The notes under the pieces are model-generated. The model worked only from the letters and a program-made list of their open reading frames with translations. It was not told where the DNA came from and ran no database searches. From contig CM075775.1 in the NCBI GenBank assembly GCA_037974665.1, forward strand, positions 43,551,652 through 43,615,651: 64,000 bases of DNA, given 5' to 3'. A program made the translations under genes and the position numbers. The number at the start of each line of letters is the position of its first letter. Positions within the stretch are counted from its first letter, which is position 1. The DNA comes from Ehretia macrophylla. Its lineage: Eukaryota > Streptophyta > Magnoliopsida > Boraginales > Ehretiaceae. This document shows positions 50,754-62,393 of this stretch, piece by piece.

Positions 50754-53700
50754 TTCTCCCCCCCTTATAGAAATTTCGTCCTCGAAATTCTTACTTGATG
50801 TACGGAAAAGATCTGGGTATTGCTGCTGCATCTGATCTCGTCTCTCCCACGTAGCTTCCTCAATACCGTGATGCTTCCACAACACCTTAACCATCGGAAT
50901 CCTCTTCGACCTCAACTCTCGGTCCATCTGATCTAGAATACGAATCGGACGCTCGTCATAAGTCAGATTCTCACGAAGCTGTAACGGCTCTGGCTCAAGA
51001 ATATGAGAAGGATCCGGATTGTATTTCCGCAAATTAGACACGTGAAACACATCGTGGACATTAGAGAAGTTTTCCGGTAAAGCCAACCGATATGCCAACT
51101 TACCAACCCTGCCAGTAATCTCAAACGGCCCAACAAATCTCGGACTCAGCTTACCACCTTTACCATAACGAACAAACCCCTTTCGAGGAGACAATCTCAA
51201 GAAAACCCGATCTCCAACTGCAAACTCCAAGTCTCGACGACGCTTATCAGCATAACTATTGAATCTACTCTGCGCTGTAAGCATTCTCTGCCTGATCAAC
51301 TGAACATTCTCGATCTTCTCAAGAAGTTCTGGCATGATAGTCGGATCAATAGTCTTCATCTCTCCTACCTCGTCCCAATATAAAGGTGAACGGCACTTAC
51401 GACCGTAAAGAGCTGCAAAAGGTGCCATCCCAATAGTAGCTTGATAACTATTGTTATAGGCAAACTCGGCAAGTGGTAGATGTTTCTCCCAGTTCTTCCC
51501 GAAGTCCAGAACACAAGCCCTAAGCATATCTTCCAGAATCTGAATAGTCCGCTCAGACTGACCGTCGGTCTGTGGATGATACGCTGTACTGAAGTTCAAC
51601 TGAGTACCCAAAGTCTCCTGAAGTTTCTCCCACAAACGAGAAGTAAATCGAGGATCTCGATCAGAGACAATACTAGATGGAATACCGTGAAATCTAACAA
51701 TCTGATCCAGATAAAGATCCGTCAGCTTTGTAACCTCATCTCCTAACCTCATCGAGATAAAATGAGCTGTCTTCGTCAAACGATCCACGACAACCCAAAC
51801 TGCATCATTACCCCTCGGTGATCTAGGCAAACTAGTGACGAAGTCCATCGTAATATGCTCCCATTTCCACTCTGGTATAGCCAACGGTTGAAGCAAACCT
51901 GCTGGTCGTTGATGTTCGGCTTTCACTCTCTGACAAGTCAAACATCTAGACACAAACTGAGCAACCTCCCTCTTCATGTTGTTCCACCAGTAATGCTGTT
52001 TCAAATCCCGATACATCTTGGTCCCACCAGGATGAATAGTATATTTAGAATTATGAGCTTCCTCCAGAATACCTCGTCTCAAGTCCGGTTCATCGGGAAC
52101 ACAAACCCTGTTCCGAAACCGAAGAATACCATCCTCATGCACTTTAAAATCAGACTGATCATCCGTGATCTGATCCTTGATCTTCTGAAGTTTAACATCA
52201 AGCTGCTGAGCTTCCCTGATCTGAGACAACAATAAAGGCTGAATACGGAGATGTGAACACATCACCCCAACCTGAGTGAACTCTGGTCTCCAATAACTAA
52301 ACTCCTCAAGAACCTCCCACTTCTTGACAGCCAAACAAGAAATACTAGCCTTCCGGCTGAGAGCATCTGCCACAACATTTGCCTTTCCAGGCAGATAATT
52401 GATAGAACAATTATAATCTCCAAGAAGCTCCATCCACCTCCGCTGGCGCATATTCAACTCCTTCTGTGAGAATAAATACTTAAGACTCTTATGATCAGTG
52501 AAAATCTCGAACTTACTGCCCCACAGATAATGACGCCACTTTTTCAGTGCGAAGACAACTGCTGCCAACTCAAGATCATGAGTCGGATAATTCACCTCAT
52601 AAGGCTTCAACTTCCTGGAAGCATAGGCAATAACTCGGCCATCTTGCATAAGAACACATCCCAAGCCCTCCTTGGATGCATCACTGTAAATGACCATATT
52701 ATCGGTCCCCTCTGGTAGAGCAAGTACTGGAGCGGTAGTTAACCTCTTTTTCAACTCCTGAAATCCACTCTCACACTTCTCGTCCCAATTAAAGATAGTC
52801 CGTTTCTGAGTCAACTTAGATAGTGGCCCCGCAATCTTTGAGAAGTCCTTGACAAACCTACGGTAATAACCCGCCAAGCCAAGAAAACTACGGACATCAG
52901 TAACACTCTCTGGCCGCTTCCAAGACATCACCGATTCAATCTTAGTGGGATCTACAGAAATACCACTCTGTGTAATAACATGGCCAAGAAAAGAAATCCG
53001 TTGCAGCCAAAATTCACATTTGCTGAACTTGGCAAACAACTGATGCTCCTGCAACTTCTCTAATACAAGCCGTAGATGTTGCTCGTGCTCCAATTCAGAT
53101 TTAGAATAGACCAAGATATCATCAATAAAAATCACCACGAACTGGTCCAAGAACGGCTGAAAGACTCGATGCATAAGATCCATGAATGCTGCCGGTGCAT
53201 TAGTCAAACCAAAGGGCATAACAACAAACTCATAATGCCCGTACCGAGTCCTGAAGGCAGACTTCGGAACATCGTCTGAGCGAATCCGAAGCTGATAATA
53301 CCCCTGCCTCAAATCAAACTTAGAGTAGACTTTGGCTCCCTGAAGTTGATCAAACAACTCATCAATCAGTGGCAAAGGATATTTATTCTTGATAGTCACC
53401 TGATTCAAACCACGGTAATCTATACACAATCTCAAGGTACCATCCTTCTTCTTCACAAACAAAACAGGAGCTCCCCAAGGTGAAGAACTCTGCTGAATAA
53501 ATCCTTTCTCCAACAACTCCTGTAACTGAGTCTTCAACTCCTTCAACTCAGCTGGTGCCATCCGGTATGCCGATTTAGAAATAGGTTGAGTACCGGGAAC
53601 AAGATTAATCACAAACTCGATATCCCTATCTGGCGGCAACCCTGGCAACTCCTCGGGAAATACATTAGGATATTCCCGGATAATAGGGACTTCCTCAAGC

Positions 53701-55541
53701 TGTAGCTTAACAGATGGCTTGTTGATCAAATAAGCTAGATAACCCGAACACCCCTTACTCACCAAATTAACGGCTTTAGTCGCTGAGATAACAAAACTCG
53801 TCTTAGCACCCCGGTTACCCGCTACCTCAACTACTGGCTGATCTGGCAAACGAAACTGTACTACCTTGGTTCTACAGTTCAACTGGGCATCATACTTAGA
53901 AAGCCAATCCATACCCAAGATAACATCATACCCCCGGATAGGAAATAAAATAAGGTCCGAAGGAAAATTATGCCCCTTAACATGTATTAAACAATCCTTA
54001 CATACTAAGCCAGTAACATACTTATCAGTCAAAGAGGTACTAATCTCAACCACATAAGGCAATCTTTCAGGTTGCAATTTAACACGTTGCACACAAGCAG
54101 GAGTAATGAAAGAATGCGTAGCACCAGAATCAATCAACACTTTAACAAGTTGATCAAGTATAAGAAAGTTACCTTCCACAACTGCAGTCTCCTCAGGCAT
54201 CTCCTCTAAGTCAACTGCATAAGCCCGAGCCTGAACCCGCTGCTGCTGTGGTACACTGCCCGTAGGCCTACCCTGATAACCCTGAGTCGCTGCCCGACCC
54301 TCAGTCCTCGCATACTTAGGGCAATCCCTCACCCTATGATCGATGCTACCACAACCCAAACATGTCCCTGCCTTTACCCTGCAGTCGGACTCTACATGCC
54401 CTGAGCGCTTGCAGTAATTACACTGCGATGATGTGGCACTAGTACTGCCCCTAGAATAACCAGAAGCTGAAGAAGCAGCTGATACAGCCTGCTGCTGAGG
54501 TCTCACCACACTAGGCCTGTACTGACCCTGAGACTGGGCTGGCCTAAACTGAGTCTGAACCTGATATGGCCTCTGCTGAAACTGAGGCCGATAATAACTC
54601 TGCTGACTCTGTGGCCTAAAAGAACCCTGCTGGGCAGGTGGCCTGTAGACAACCTGTTGTACTGGAGGCCTATATAAAACCTGCTGGCCCGGCGGCTGAT
54701 ACGGCCTCTTACTAGGCTGACTGGAGACAATCTGATCCCCTTTCCTCTTCTCCAATCTAGAAGCTGCCTCAAAAGCCTCAGTGAAAATATCATAACGATT
54801 CAGAGCCATCACATCCTGAATCTCGGGCCGCAACCCCAACATAAACCTGCGAGTCCTCCGCTCCTCGTCTACCACATACTCCGGTGCATACCGGGACAAT
54901 CGAGTAAATGTGGCCTCATATTGAGCCACTGTAGCATCTCCCTGGACCAAGGCTAGAAACTCGGCCTCTCTCCGTTCCCTGCAAATCCTCGGGACATACT
55001 TTGCCCGGAAAGCCATCAGAAAGGTACCCCAAATATAAGGAATACCCTGTGCCGCCCAACTAGTCCTTACCGTGCGCCACCACTCCTCTGCCTCGTCATC
55101 TAACAAATACACGGCAAAAGAGACTTTCTGCTCATCAGTATAGCCAAGTGGATCATAAATCTTCTCCAACTTGCTAATCCATACCTCCGCCTTCCTATCA
55201 TCCGGCTCCCCCTGAAATCTCGGTGGGTGATATCCTAAAAAGTCCTTCAGGGTACCACGCCCGTGGTTACCACCCTGAATATTCAGAAGCTGAGCCTGCA
55301 TAGCCTGATTCTGGGCAGCCTGCCCTGCTAATAACTGTGCCTGACTAGCCACTAACTCTGCAATCCGCTCCATAGCGGCTCCAAATCGGTCATCACCCCC
55401 GTCACGGCCCGGTGCCACGTTACTCGGAGTCTCATCAGTCAACTCAGGCCTACCTCTGGTTCTCGGTCGACCGGCCATTCTACTAATCAAAGAGTTAGCA
55501 CAGTTATAGCACGTAGACAGGTTATAAACAACTATTAACAC
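50655..55541 (-). CDS. Gag-pol polyprotein of element C
   Basis: Up to 1628 codons; Met22 ([11 protein letters not shown], about 55478) is the likelier start because the first 21 residues look like leader. Gag spans about 22-370. CCHC-type knuckles are at about 374-387 ([14 protein letters not shown]) and 394-407. The protease has DSGATHSF at 471-478. RT runs about 640-830 with FIDDIL at 805-810. RNase H spans about 950-1070. The integrase zinc region ends CLTC at 1200-1203, and its DDE core is D1233, D1294, E1330. The chromodomain lies at about 1530-1580 ([14 protein letters not shown]). Gag and pol are in one frame, as in most plant chromoviruses. The last 33 or so codons run into the 3' LTR. 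The protein makes virus-like particles, copies the RNA and integrates the DNA; the chromodomain is thought to steer integration to chromatin marks. Confidence 0.95.
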   Translation of the reverse strand: MLIVVYNLSTCYNCANSLISRMAGRPRTRGRPELTDETPSNVAPGRDGGDDRFGAAMERIAELVASQAQLLAGQAAQNQAMQAQLLNIQGGNHGRGTLKDFLGYHPPRFQGEPDDRKAEVWISKLEKIYDPLGYTDEQKVSFAVYLLDDEAEEWWRTVRTSWAAQGIPYIWGTFLMAFRAKYVPRICRERREAEFLALVQGDATVAQYEATFTRLSRYAPEYVVDEERRTRRFMLGLRPEIQDVMALNRYDIFTEAFEAASRLEKRKGDQIVSSQPSKRPYQPPGQQVLYRPPVQQVVYRPPAQQGSFRPQSQQSYYRPQFQQRPYQVQTQFRPAQSQGQYRPSVVRPQQQAVSAASSASGYSRGSTSATSSQCNYCKRSGHVESDCRVKAGTCLGCGSIDHRVRDCPKYARTEGRAATQGYQGRPTGSVPQQQRVQARAYAVDLEEMPEETAVVEGNFLILDQLVKVLIDSGATHSFITPACVQRVKLQPERLPYVVEISTSLTDKYVTGLVCKDCLIHVKGHNFPSDLILFPIRGYDVILGMDWLSKYDAQLNCRTKVVQFRLPDQPVVEVAGNRGAKTSFVISATKAVNLVSKGCSGYLAYLINKPSVKLQLEEVPIIREYPNVFPEELPGLPPDRDIEFVINLVPGTQPISKSAYRMAPAELKELKTQLQELLEKGFIQQSSSPWGAPVLFVKKKDGTLRLCIDYRGLNQVTIKNKYPLPLIDELFDQLQGAKVYSKFDLRQGYYQLRIRSDDVPKSAFRTRYGHYEFVVMPFGLTNAPAAFMDLMHRVFQPFLDQFVVIFIDDILVYSKSELEHEQHLRLVLEKLQEHQLFAKFSKCEFWLQRISFLGHVITQSGISVDPTKIESVMSWKRPESVTDVRSFLGLAGYYRRFVKDFSKIAGPLSKLTQKRTIFNWDEKCESGFQELKKRLTTAPVLALPEGTDNMVIYSDASKEGLGCVLMQDGRVIAYASRKLKPYEVNYPTHDLELAAVVFALKKWRHYLWGSKFEIFTDHKSLKYLFSQKELNMRQRRWMELLGDYNCSINYLPGKANVVADALSRKASISCLAVKKWEVLEEFSYWRPEFTQVGVMCSHLRIQPLLLSQIREAQQLDVKLQKIKDQITDDQSDFKVHEDGILRFRNRVCVPDEPDLRRGILEEAHNSKYTIHPGGTKMYRDLKQHYWWNNMKREVAQFVSRCLTCQRVKAEHQRPAGLLQPLAIPEWKWEHITMDFVTSLPRSPRGNDAVWVVVDRLTKTAHFISMRLGDEVTKLTDLYLDQIVRFHGIPSSIVSDRDPRFTSRLWEKLQETLGTQLNFSTAYHPQTDGQSERTIQILEDMLRACVLDFGKNWEKHLPLAEFAYNNSYQATIGMAPFAALYGRKCRSPLYWDEVGEMKTIDPTIMPELLEKIENVQLIRQRMLTAQSRFNSYADKRRRDLEFAVGDRVFLRLSPRKGFVRYGKGGKLSPRFVGPFEITGRVGKLAYRLALPENFSNVHDVFHVSNLRKYNPDPSHILEPEPLQLRENLTYDERPIRILDQMDRELRSKRIPMVKVLWKHHGIEEATWERRDQMQQQYPDLFRTSSKNFEDEISIRGGECETPLSCLSRFTCFTSFCVHITCLCAIGPRKL
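50754..50767 (-). other. Element C polypurine tract
   Basis: Minus strand TAAGGGGGGGAGAA immediately before the 3' LTR start TGTGAAACCCC. Confidence 0.88.
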
Positions 55542-55710
55542 ATAAATAACAAACTCATATAAAACACATAATCAAATTGATCACATAATCACATAATCAC
55601 TTAATCAATTAATCATACCAATACATATTTCATTTTTCTTTCCTTTCATACATATTTCATGCTAAGACCATTACCCACATTCCGAGAATACCCCGGCTGA
55701 CAACTAACAT

Positions 55711-55724
55711 GAGCTCTGATACCA
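55711..55724 (-). other. Element C primer-binding site (initiator tRNA-Met)
   Basis: Minus strand TGGTATCAGAGCTC, 7 bp inside the 5' LTR. Confidence 0.9.
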
Positions 55725-55731
55725 CTTAAAC

Positions 55732-58162
55732 TGTCACGCCCCAACTCGACCCCACCTACGATCAGTCAGGACGCAACGGAATTTCGGCGGCATAACGACA
55801 GTAAACGGATTTCCGAGGTTCTAAACCAACCTCATTAAACATCATACACCCAGTAATTCCTCAATATAAATAACAACATACAACACAACCATATTATACG
55901 ATAAAACATCCTCGTTATACGCCTCCGTTCCAACATGACATACAATACCTCAACTTTATCATACAATTCAAAAGTAAGTTGAGACACAACTACAATTTAA
56001 CCATAGACAAAAAGGAAATCGCTAAGTTAACATCATTTGGTTCAACATCTTTTCAATATCTATTACATTAAGAACCGTAAAGCATATAAAGTCTATTAAA
56101 CTAATATACAAGACATTTAACAATATAAAGTCATAGATAAGACTCGGGAACATATGACTCATCCACAAAAGGCACATTTTCCACATTCTCCTCTTCAGGA
56201 GGCACGTACCCGTAATCTTGTGAAAGTACACCTGAAACATGCATTATAGAGAGTGAGCTTATATACATAAGCCCAGTGAGGATCCGATAGATCTCGACAG
56301 TATTCACTACGCTCCTTGGATTTAGTCCTTTGAGCAAGTAAACACACAACAACAATAATAACATAAATAAAGCTATCATCACATAACTATATGACCATTC
56401 AATAAGGATACTCTATTTGGTGTAGCTCCAAACGCCATCACGATCTTAACCGTTCTTCTTATAACTCCCCATTACTCACGTACCCGAGGTACCTCACTAT
56501 CCCCTTCCCTCCATGACATCTCCGTCATGCGAGCTGGGGGTAGCCTATGGCAGTCATGCCGGTTTCAACCCGACAGCCCGACGCTGCCCGAGAGGTGGCA
56601 CACACATACCAAGGCTCCATTTCATCAATCATCATGCAAGCATAAATCGATCAATCAATTGGGAGATCAGCAACAAGAGTGCCCGATTCCCGCATTCAAT
56701 AATAATCAATCAATAACATCAATATAACATCAATATTAAATTAAACATCAAACAACGTAGTTAGATGACAAAGTAGGCCATCTAACCGGACATGCATAAT
56801 ATTCATAATTAAACTCTAAATTACTCAACAACAACTCACCATTCATCACTCGAACACTACCCAACCATCTAAGGCATCGTTCAAGAAATTAAAGAATGAC
56901 AACCTAACTTCTAAAATTCATAACTTACAATCTACTAATCCAAACATTGCCAAATCAGTTCCTATCACTCACCCATTCAACCTACTACATTAGCCCTCTC
57001 GGAAATCCACCATAACACCTCCAAAACATGCCCGATAACCCTAAAACCCTATGACGTCATGGCTGGATTTTCCGGATTTCCACACAAAAAATGTAATCGA
57101 AAATTCGGCATTACAACAGCGCTAACACGTAATTATCAAGTATTTAGAAATCGACGGCAATCGATTTCGATCAACACAACTCAATTAAATCAACTTTGAA
57201 CATTTTAATCAAAATTAAATACCCGGAAAATAAAAATTATGCTATATCCGACAGAAATTCGTAGTATTAGTATATAATGATCCCTAGCATGCAAGGAGCA
57301 ATAATCTAACATCAGATTTCAATTCTAACGGTTCAATATTCATTTATACGCAAAAACACAAAATTGACATTTTGAGATCTAGAATTTTTCTCTCACCTTA
57401 GATGCGATATAAGCCTAGGAATGCGTGCAATGCGTGCCCAACAAGCAGAATCCAAGTCGGTGCGAAGTTTCACGGACAAAAACTAGGTTTTTCTTTGAAA
57501 AATTGGATTGAAAGCTTAAGTTTTTCTCTTCTCTTTTCTCTCCTCTTCCTCTCGGCAATGTGTGTGTGTGTGGTGGTGTTTTTGTGTTGTGTGAGTGTGT
57601 GTTGAGGACATAAGCTTAAATGGTCAACTATTTAATTAAAGTCAAAGTTATTTTAATTGGTAATTTTGTGTTTTTAATGTCTTTAATTGCATTTTAGTGA
57701 TCACCAAGTTAAAATTAATTATGCAACCCCCAAGATATCTCAAGTGAGTTATTTTTAGGTGACAAGAAGTTTTACATTCAAAGAATTCCACCCGAGTCGG
57801 CTTAAAACTCGATTTTCGCAAAAGTCGGTGTAAAAACCCTAATAAATTCTTAAGCCGATTTTAAAACCGTTTTCATCAAACACAGGTCTATTAAAGTCCG
57901 TGGACTAGGTCTAGAAGGTTTAAAAAGACCAGTTTCAAAATTATAGCGGACGTGTTTCGAAAACACTATTCACTGAAAATCGACGATAAAATTTCTGACT
58001 CCGTTTTTGATGAAAATTTCATGAATGCACATTTAGCACGTATTAGAAGTATTGAAATCAAAATTATAACTTTCTAGGTCCTATAGCACATAAACAGGTT
58101 ATATGCACGCAAAACGAGGTAAAACACGTAAAACGAGATAAGCAAGAAAGTGGGGTTTCACA
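55732..58162 (-). repeat. Element C LTR, right (5' LTR in element orientation)
   Basis: 2431 bp, nearly identical to the left copy. Donor-like site with intron G at 57396 and acceptor-like site ending at 56232, again 1165 nt apart. Confidence 0.95.
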
Positions 58163-58167
58163 TTGTT

Positions 58168-59567
58168 GAATAAACTATTTTGTAATCTTGCTTGCATAAT
58201 AGTTTAAGGCATGTGTATAACTGTGATTTATTGGCATTCATACATGTCCTATGGAAATGGTAAGTAAGTCATCTTCCTCCCCTGAAGAAAGTGGTTCACC
58301 GCTGGCTTTCCAAGGTATATGGATTGGCAGGAAATGAATGGCATTTAACTAGCCTTGATTTGGAAGTTGGTGTTTGCTTTTGGAGCTCGGTTATTGGCGA
58401 ATCTCTATGGTCCTCCTCTGTGCTTAATAGTTGTGAAAGAGTAGCTTCTCTTGGGGTTTTATTTGGTTATTCTCTGGGGCATTCTTTGGCCTTCTTAACG
58501 GGTATTTTTTTTGGGACTTATGTTGGCATTTCTCGGTAGATTTGGCTATTGGGGTTTCAATCGGCCTTACCGCACAGTATTATCTATGGTATATGTGTCT
58601 CGGTCTTTATTGGTGTGACATTGGCATCCCTGATTAGAAATTCTTCAATGGCATTCTCTAGGATCCTTAGTGGCCATTTATTTAGTATTTACTTATTGGG
58701 CAAACTTGGCTACTTTCTTATTGAAGCATTGTTTCGGATATCTTCTTCAGTGTTCCTCAGTAGGTTGGTATTTGGAGTTCCTATCAGACTTATTGTATAA
58801 TGCTACTTATGGTATTCTTTGAAATTCCTATTGGCCGTTCTATTGGTATTTTCCTTATTGGCAAGATTGTATGAAGTTCTCATTTGGAAAATAATGAAGA
58901 GGCCTCTGAGTTTGGTTTCGGTATATTGTTCACCAGTTCGGTGTTTATCCTTGGAGTTTTCGTCCATCTGGGAAACTATGTTTGTTATTCAACTTGGTTG
59001 TCTTGTTGGGCACATTATATCTTCTCTGCTATTTCCTTTGTCATTCCTCTCAGCATTTGATAGCAAAACTCGGAATCTAATTGGTTGTCCCATGGGGTTA
59101 TTGTTTGGAAGGCTTCTTTGGAACTTTGGAAGTATATTTGATTGGGTTTCTTGGTATTTTCTTCAGCACTCTTAACAAGGAATTCTTCTATAAAATTCAT
59201 GACCAGTGGGGTAATTCTTTGGACCTCTAGATGGAACCTTTGTTTGAGCTTTTATTTGCTTTTTGCTTGGGATTCTCGGGCCGTAATAGTTGAACTTCTA
59301 CTAGAGATTCGTGTATTGGGTATTCATTCGGTATTCCTCTTATCATTAATATGTGATGTGATTTTATCTACGGTATCTTTGCTTCAGTCTTTAGTTGGTA
59401 TTTCTCGGCATTCTTGGTTGGGATTTCTATTCGAGTGTTCCTATGAGCATCTTTATTCACCACTTGTTCAGTAGCTAATGAAGATTAGTCAGAATTGGAT
59501 TTCGGATGATGCTGAGTTCTATTAGAAGAAGGATTGCGAGGACGCAATTGTTTTAAGGGGGGAAGGA
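58168..59567 (+). other. Element B internal region, no recognisable protein
   Basis: 1.4 kb of T- and TTGG-rich sequence with imperfectly recurring strings such as GGTATTTCTCGGCATT and GGCATTTCTCGG. The bias makes stop codons rare on the plus strand, so long hydrophobic frames appear, but they contain no retroviral motif. I treat it as the non-coding filler of a LARD-type element; origin unknown. The last 17 bases are the polypurine tract. Confidence 0.6.
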
Positions 59568-62393
59568 TTTGATAACCCGAACCCGGCATGCATTTAATTG
59601 TATTTGACTGCATTTGATTAAATGTTTAATTAGTTAAATCAACCAATTTGCACTATTTTCATATTTTTCTTGGAAGCATTTAATAATTGTATATTGAATA
59701 ATTGAAAGGTTGTTATCTACTTCTATTAATTATAGTAATTGAATTTATTCTCTTGTATTTAATTAAGTGCCATCTTAAATGTTAATATTTAATTGCACTT
59801 GATTACATATTTATATTTATTTGTTCATTTGTCACTTAATATTAACTTCATAATTCTTTAAAATATTCTAGAAATAGTTAAATTAATTATTTTAAATGAA
59901 TATTAATTACGTTGATTGTTTTGATTATTTTAATAATCGGTTTTGGTTGTTTTGCGTTAAAATCACTCGATTTTCAAATAAATGAGAAAAGTAACTCCGA
60001 GCCGGAGTAAATTTTAAACTATGATGCTTTCCAAAAATGATATATTTCTTAGATTCTTTGAGGTTTAATTGTCACTTCTTTGTTGACGCAAAGTGCATAG
60101 CATATCGAAAGCGATAGGTAGAGAATGGTTTCTAGTCCGCAGCAAATAGTGAAACTAGTATTTAGATGACTTAAATTTATATTTTAATTGTTGCTAGCTA
60201 GAATTAATATTTCCATAGTTGTTTTAGCTTAAAAATGCATAAAAAATAAGTCTATTGACCAATTTTAAGTAGTTGACCAAGTGCCTTGATTATTTGACCA
60301 AGTGATCATCTTTTAAATAGGCTAAAACCTTGCAAAATAGAAATAAAACTAGCTGAAAACAGTACCTGCTGGCCGAAACCAAGAAAAGAAAAGAAAAAAA
60401 AATTCAACCTTTCAAATCTTCAAATCTTTGCGTGAGCTCGTGCGGGGTGATTTTCGAGGCATCCTACGAGGTTTTCCTAGCGTCTAGGAGCGTCTAAGGT
60501 GAGGGAATCACGTTATTTGCGCATTTAAATATTATGTATGTCAACTTTGTGATTTTTTAGATTTATCCGTCGATTGTTGTTTAAAGTGTTTTGATGCTTC
60601 TAGAATGTTCCTTGACAAATGTAGAACGTGTATTTATAGCTTTTTAACATTTTCTGCGGTTAAATGTTGAGATTGCAATTTAAAATGCCAATTGAATAGT
60701 GTTTTGTGAATAGTAAACCCTTGAAACGATGAAGTTGCGCTGTTATGCTATCCGTTGATGTAGAAATGTGCTAGGTATGCTAGAACGCCTAAATGCATGG
60801 TTTGTTTGGGTTGCGTAATGGAAAAAAATGAGAATTATGCCTTGGTGAAAGTCGGGGTCGTTTAGGTCGAGTTTGGCATTTTCTGGTTTTGCATGTTGGC
60901 ATTGTTTCGGAGGTTGGTATAGTTGTAGTTCAAACGAGCAAAGGGGAAAATCGGGGCTTTGCGCGAATTCTAGGGTAAAGTAGGGTTTCGGGGTCCTTAG
61001 ACATGCCTTATGGTGACCTAGGAGGATTGGCGAAGTCGGTTTCCAGAACTCGTGGCTCATTTAGAAATGGTAGTGTTTTGATAGTTGGGGCCGATTTGTG
61101 ATTTTGCTTGTTATCTTGATATTATGCCTATAGAATGCTTAGGGTTGTTTGATATACTTGTTTAATTGGTGTTATTGTTGCTTATGATTGCTTGTTATGC
61201 TTGAAAAGTTAGTTGAATGCTAGTATTTATTGTGATTGCTTGTTATCTCGTTTGTTGTCACTAGTTTGTATTGTTGTGCTATCGCTCGTTTATTGCCTTG
61301 TATTGAGTCTTGCATTGCATAGTGTCTCGCGCATGAGTGATGGGCCTCTCTGGGTAGCCTCGGGTTGCCAGTGTTGGTTGCTCTAGCTCTGCTGCTATTC
61401 CCTCTTCTCGCTTGGGTTGCCTCCCAGGGAGATTTGGGTCGTAGATTGATGGATACTTTCGGGGTATTCCAAACTGGTATTATAAGGTGGTTGCGCGCTT
61501 ATTGTCATCGTTGTCAACATCAAGCTCGAGATTGACGTATCGCTCGTGAAATTGTATATTGCTTGTAAGAGTGAACCATAGCCTTCAGAGTGTGGTATAG
61601 CTTTGAATGGTTGTGTTAATGCTTTCCGTAATTGCTTATTGTATTGATTATTTGTCTTGATTGCTTATTTATCAGTTATATTGCTTAACTGTCTTATTTG
61701 CATTGCACGACTTTCTTTCTCTCCAATTCGATATATGTCTCGCCCTCATTGAGTATACGTGTTCTGTATACTCCACCTCACCACCACATTTCAGGAAATG
61801 TCATGTTAGCTGGAAAGTTCATGATTTTGTGAAAGTTCGTGCCTGAAGAGTTGTCTTGCGTGCTTATGTGGCTTGAGTGTCGAAGTTGTAAAGATATATG
61901 CTTTCATATGTTGTATGTATTTAATGTCAAAAAGTATGTAATTTAAGTTTCATTAGATTGTTGAAGTAGTTGATAAGTTAGATTATGTATCTAGTTATTA
62001 TAACTTAACTTCAAATGCATGTTTGTAATGTCCAAAGGAAAATATTTAGAATGGCATGATAGTTTATTTTATGTAGTAGCTTAGTATGATTTAATTGTCA
62101 AGTTCGAATGTACTTGCCAAAAATGAAAAGGGTTAGGTTAGCTTTTAAATTGGAAATGTATGTATACTTGCTGAGTTTAAATTGTTGAGAACCGAGGCTC
62201 GGATGGCCTTGAGGTGGTTGAATGTTTGGACATGGTATTGGTCCCCTTATATGCTATCGCAGGTTTTACATTTCGCCTAGAAACAGGGTAGACTCTTTCT
62301 GTTTTCCCTAAAATTTATGCCCGGGTTTGGATTTGGGTTGTGATTAGATTGATCGATAGAACTCCCGGTCTCGAGAGGGATCGGGGTGCCACA
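59568..62393 (+). repeat. Element B 3' LTR (2826 bp)
   Basis: Follows the polypurine tract and ends GGGGTGCCACA. The donor-like site has GT at 60499 and the acceptor-like CCACATTTCAG ends at 61794 (1296 nt). The hairpin is at 61407-61431. Confidence 0.88.

Larger units (their letters stand above)
48323..58162 (-). mobile_element. Element C: young, whole-looking Ty3/gypsy chromovirus (Tekay/Del-like)
   Basis: A 9840-bp element on the minus strand with two 2431-bp LTRs that differ at about a dozen positions by eye (about 0.5 percent). At a commonly used grass rate of 1.3e-8 per site per year this is about 0.2 million years. It has a primer-binding site, a polypurine tract, a perfect TTGTT duplication and one uninterrupted gag-pol frame ending in a chromodomain. 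It looks whole. Long LTRs and the C-terminal chromodomain point to the Tekay/Del lineage. It lies within the leader of element B and is the youngest insertion in the window. Confidence 0.95.
45065..62393 (+). mobile_element. Element B: large non-autonomous LTR retrotransposon, split by element C
   Basis: Two plus-oriented LTRs (45065-47940 and 59568-62393) flank a tRNA-Met primer-binding site, a polypurine tract and only about 1.8 kb of own internal sequence (47941-48322 and 58163-59567). No gag, protease, RT or integrase motif is visible in that sequence, matching LARD-type elements. The polypurine region (GACGCAATTGTTTTAAGGGG) is nearly that of element A, and the LTRs share blocks with A and F, so A-type proteins probably mobilised it. 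The LTRs differ by about 3-4 percent by eye, similar in age to A. Element C is inserted in its leader region with a perfect duplication. Confidence 0.85.

Noticed and set aside
58291-59474. Run of long plus-strand frames in element B as an envelope-like or membrane gene
   Set aside because: The frames follow from T/G-rich quasi-repetitive composition. There is no signal, cleavage or fusion motif that I can support.
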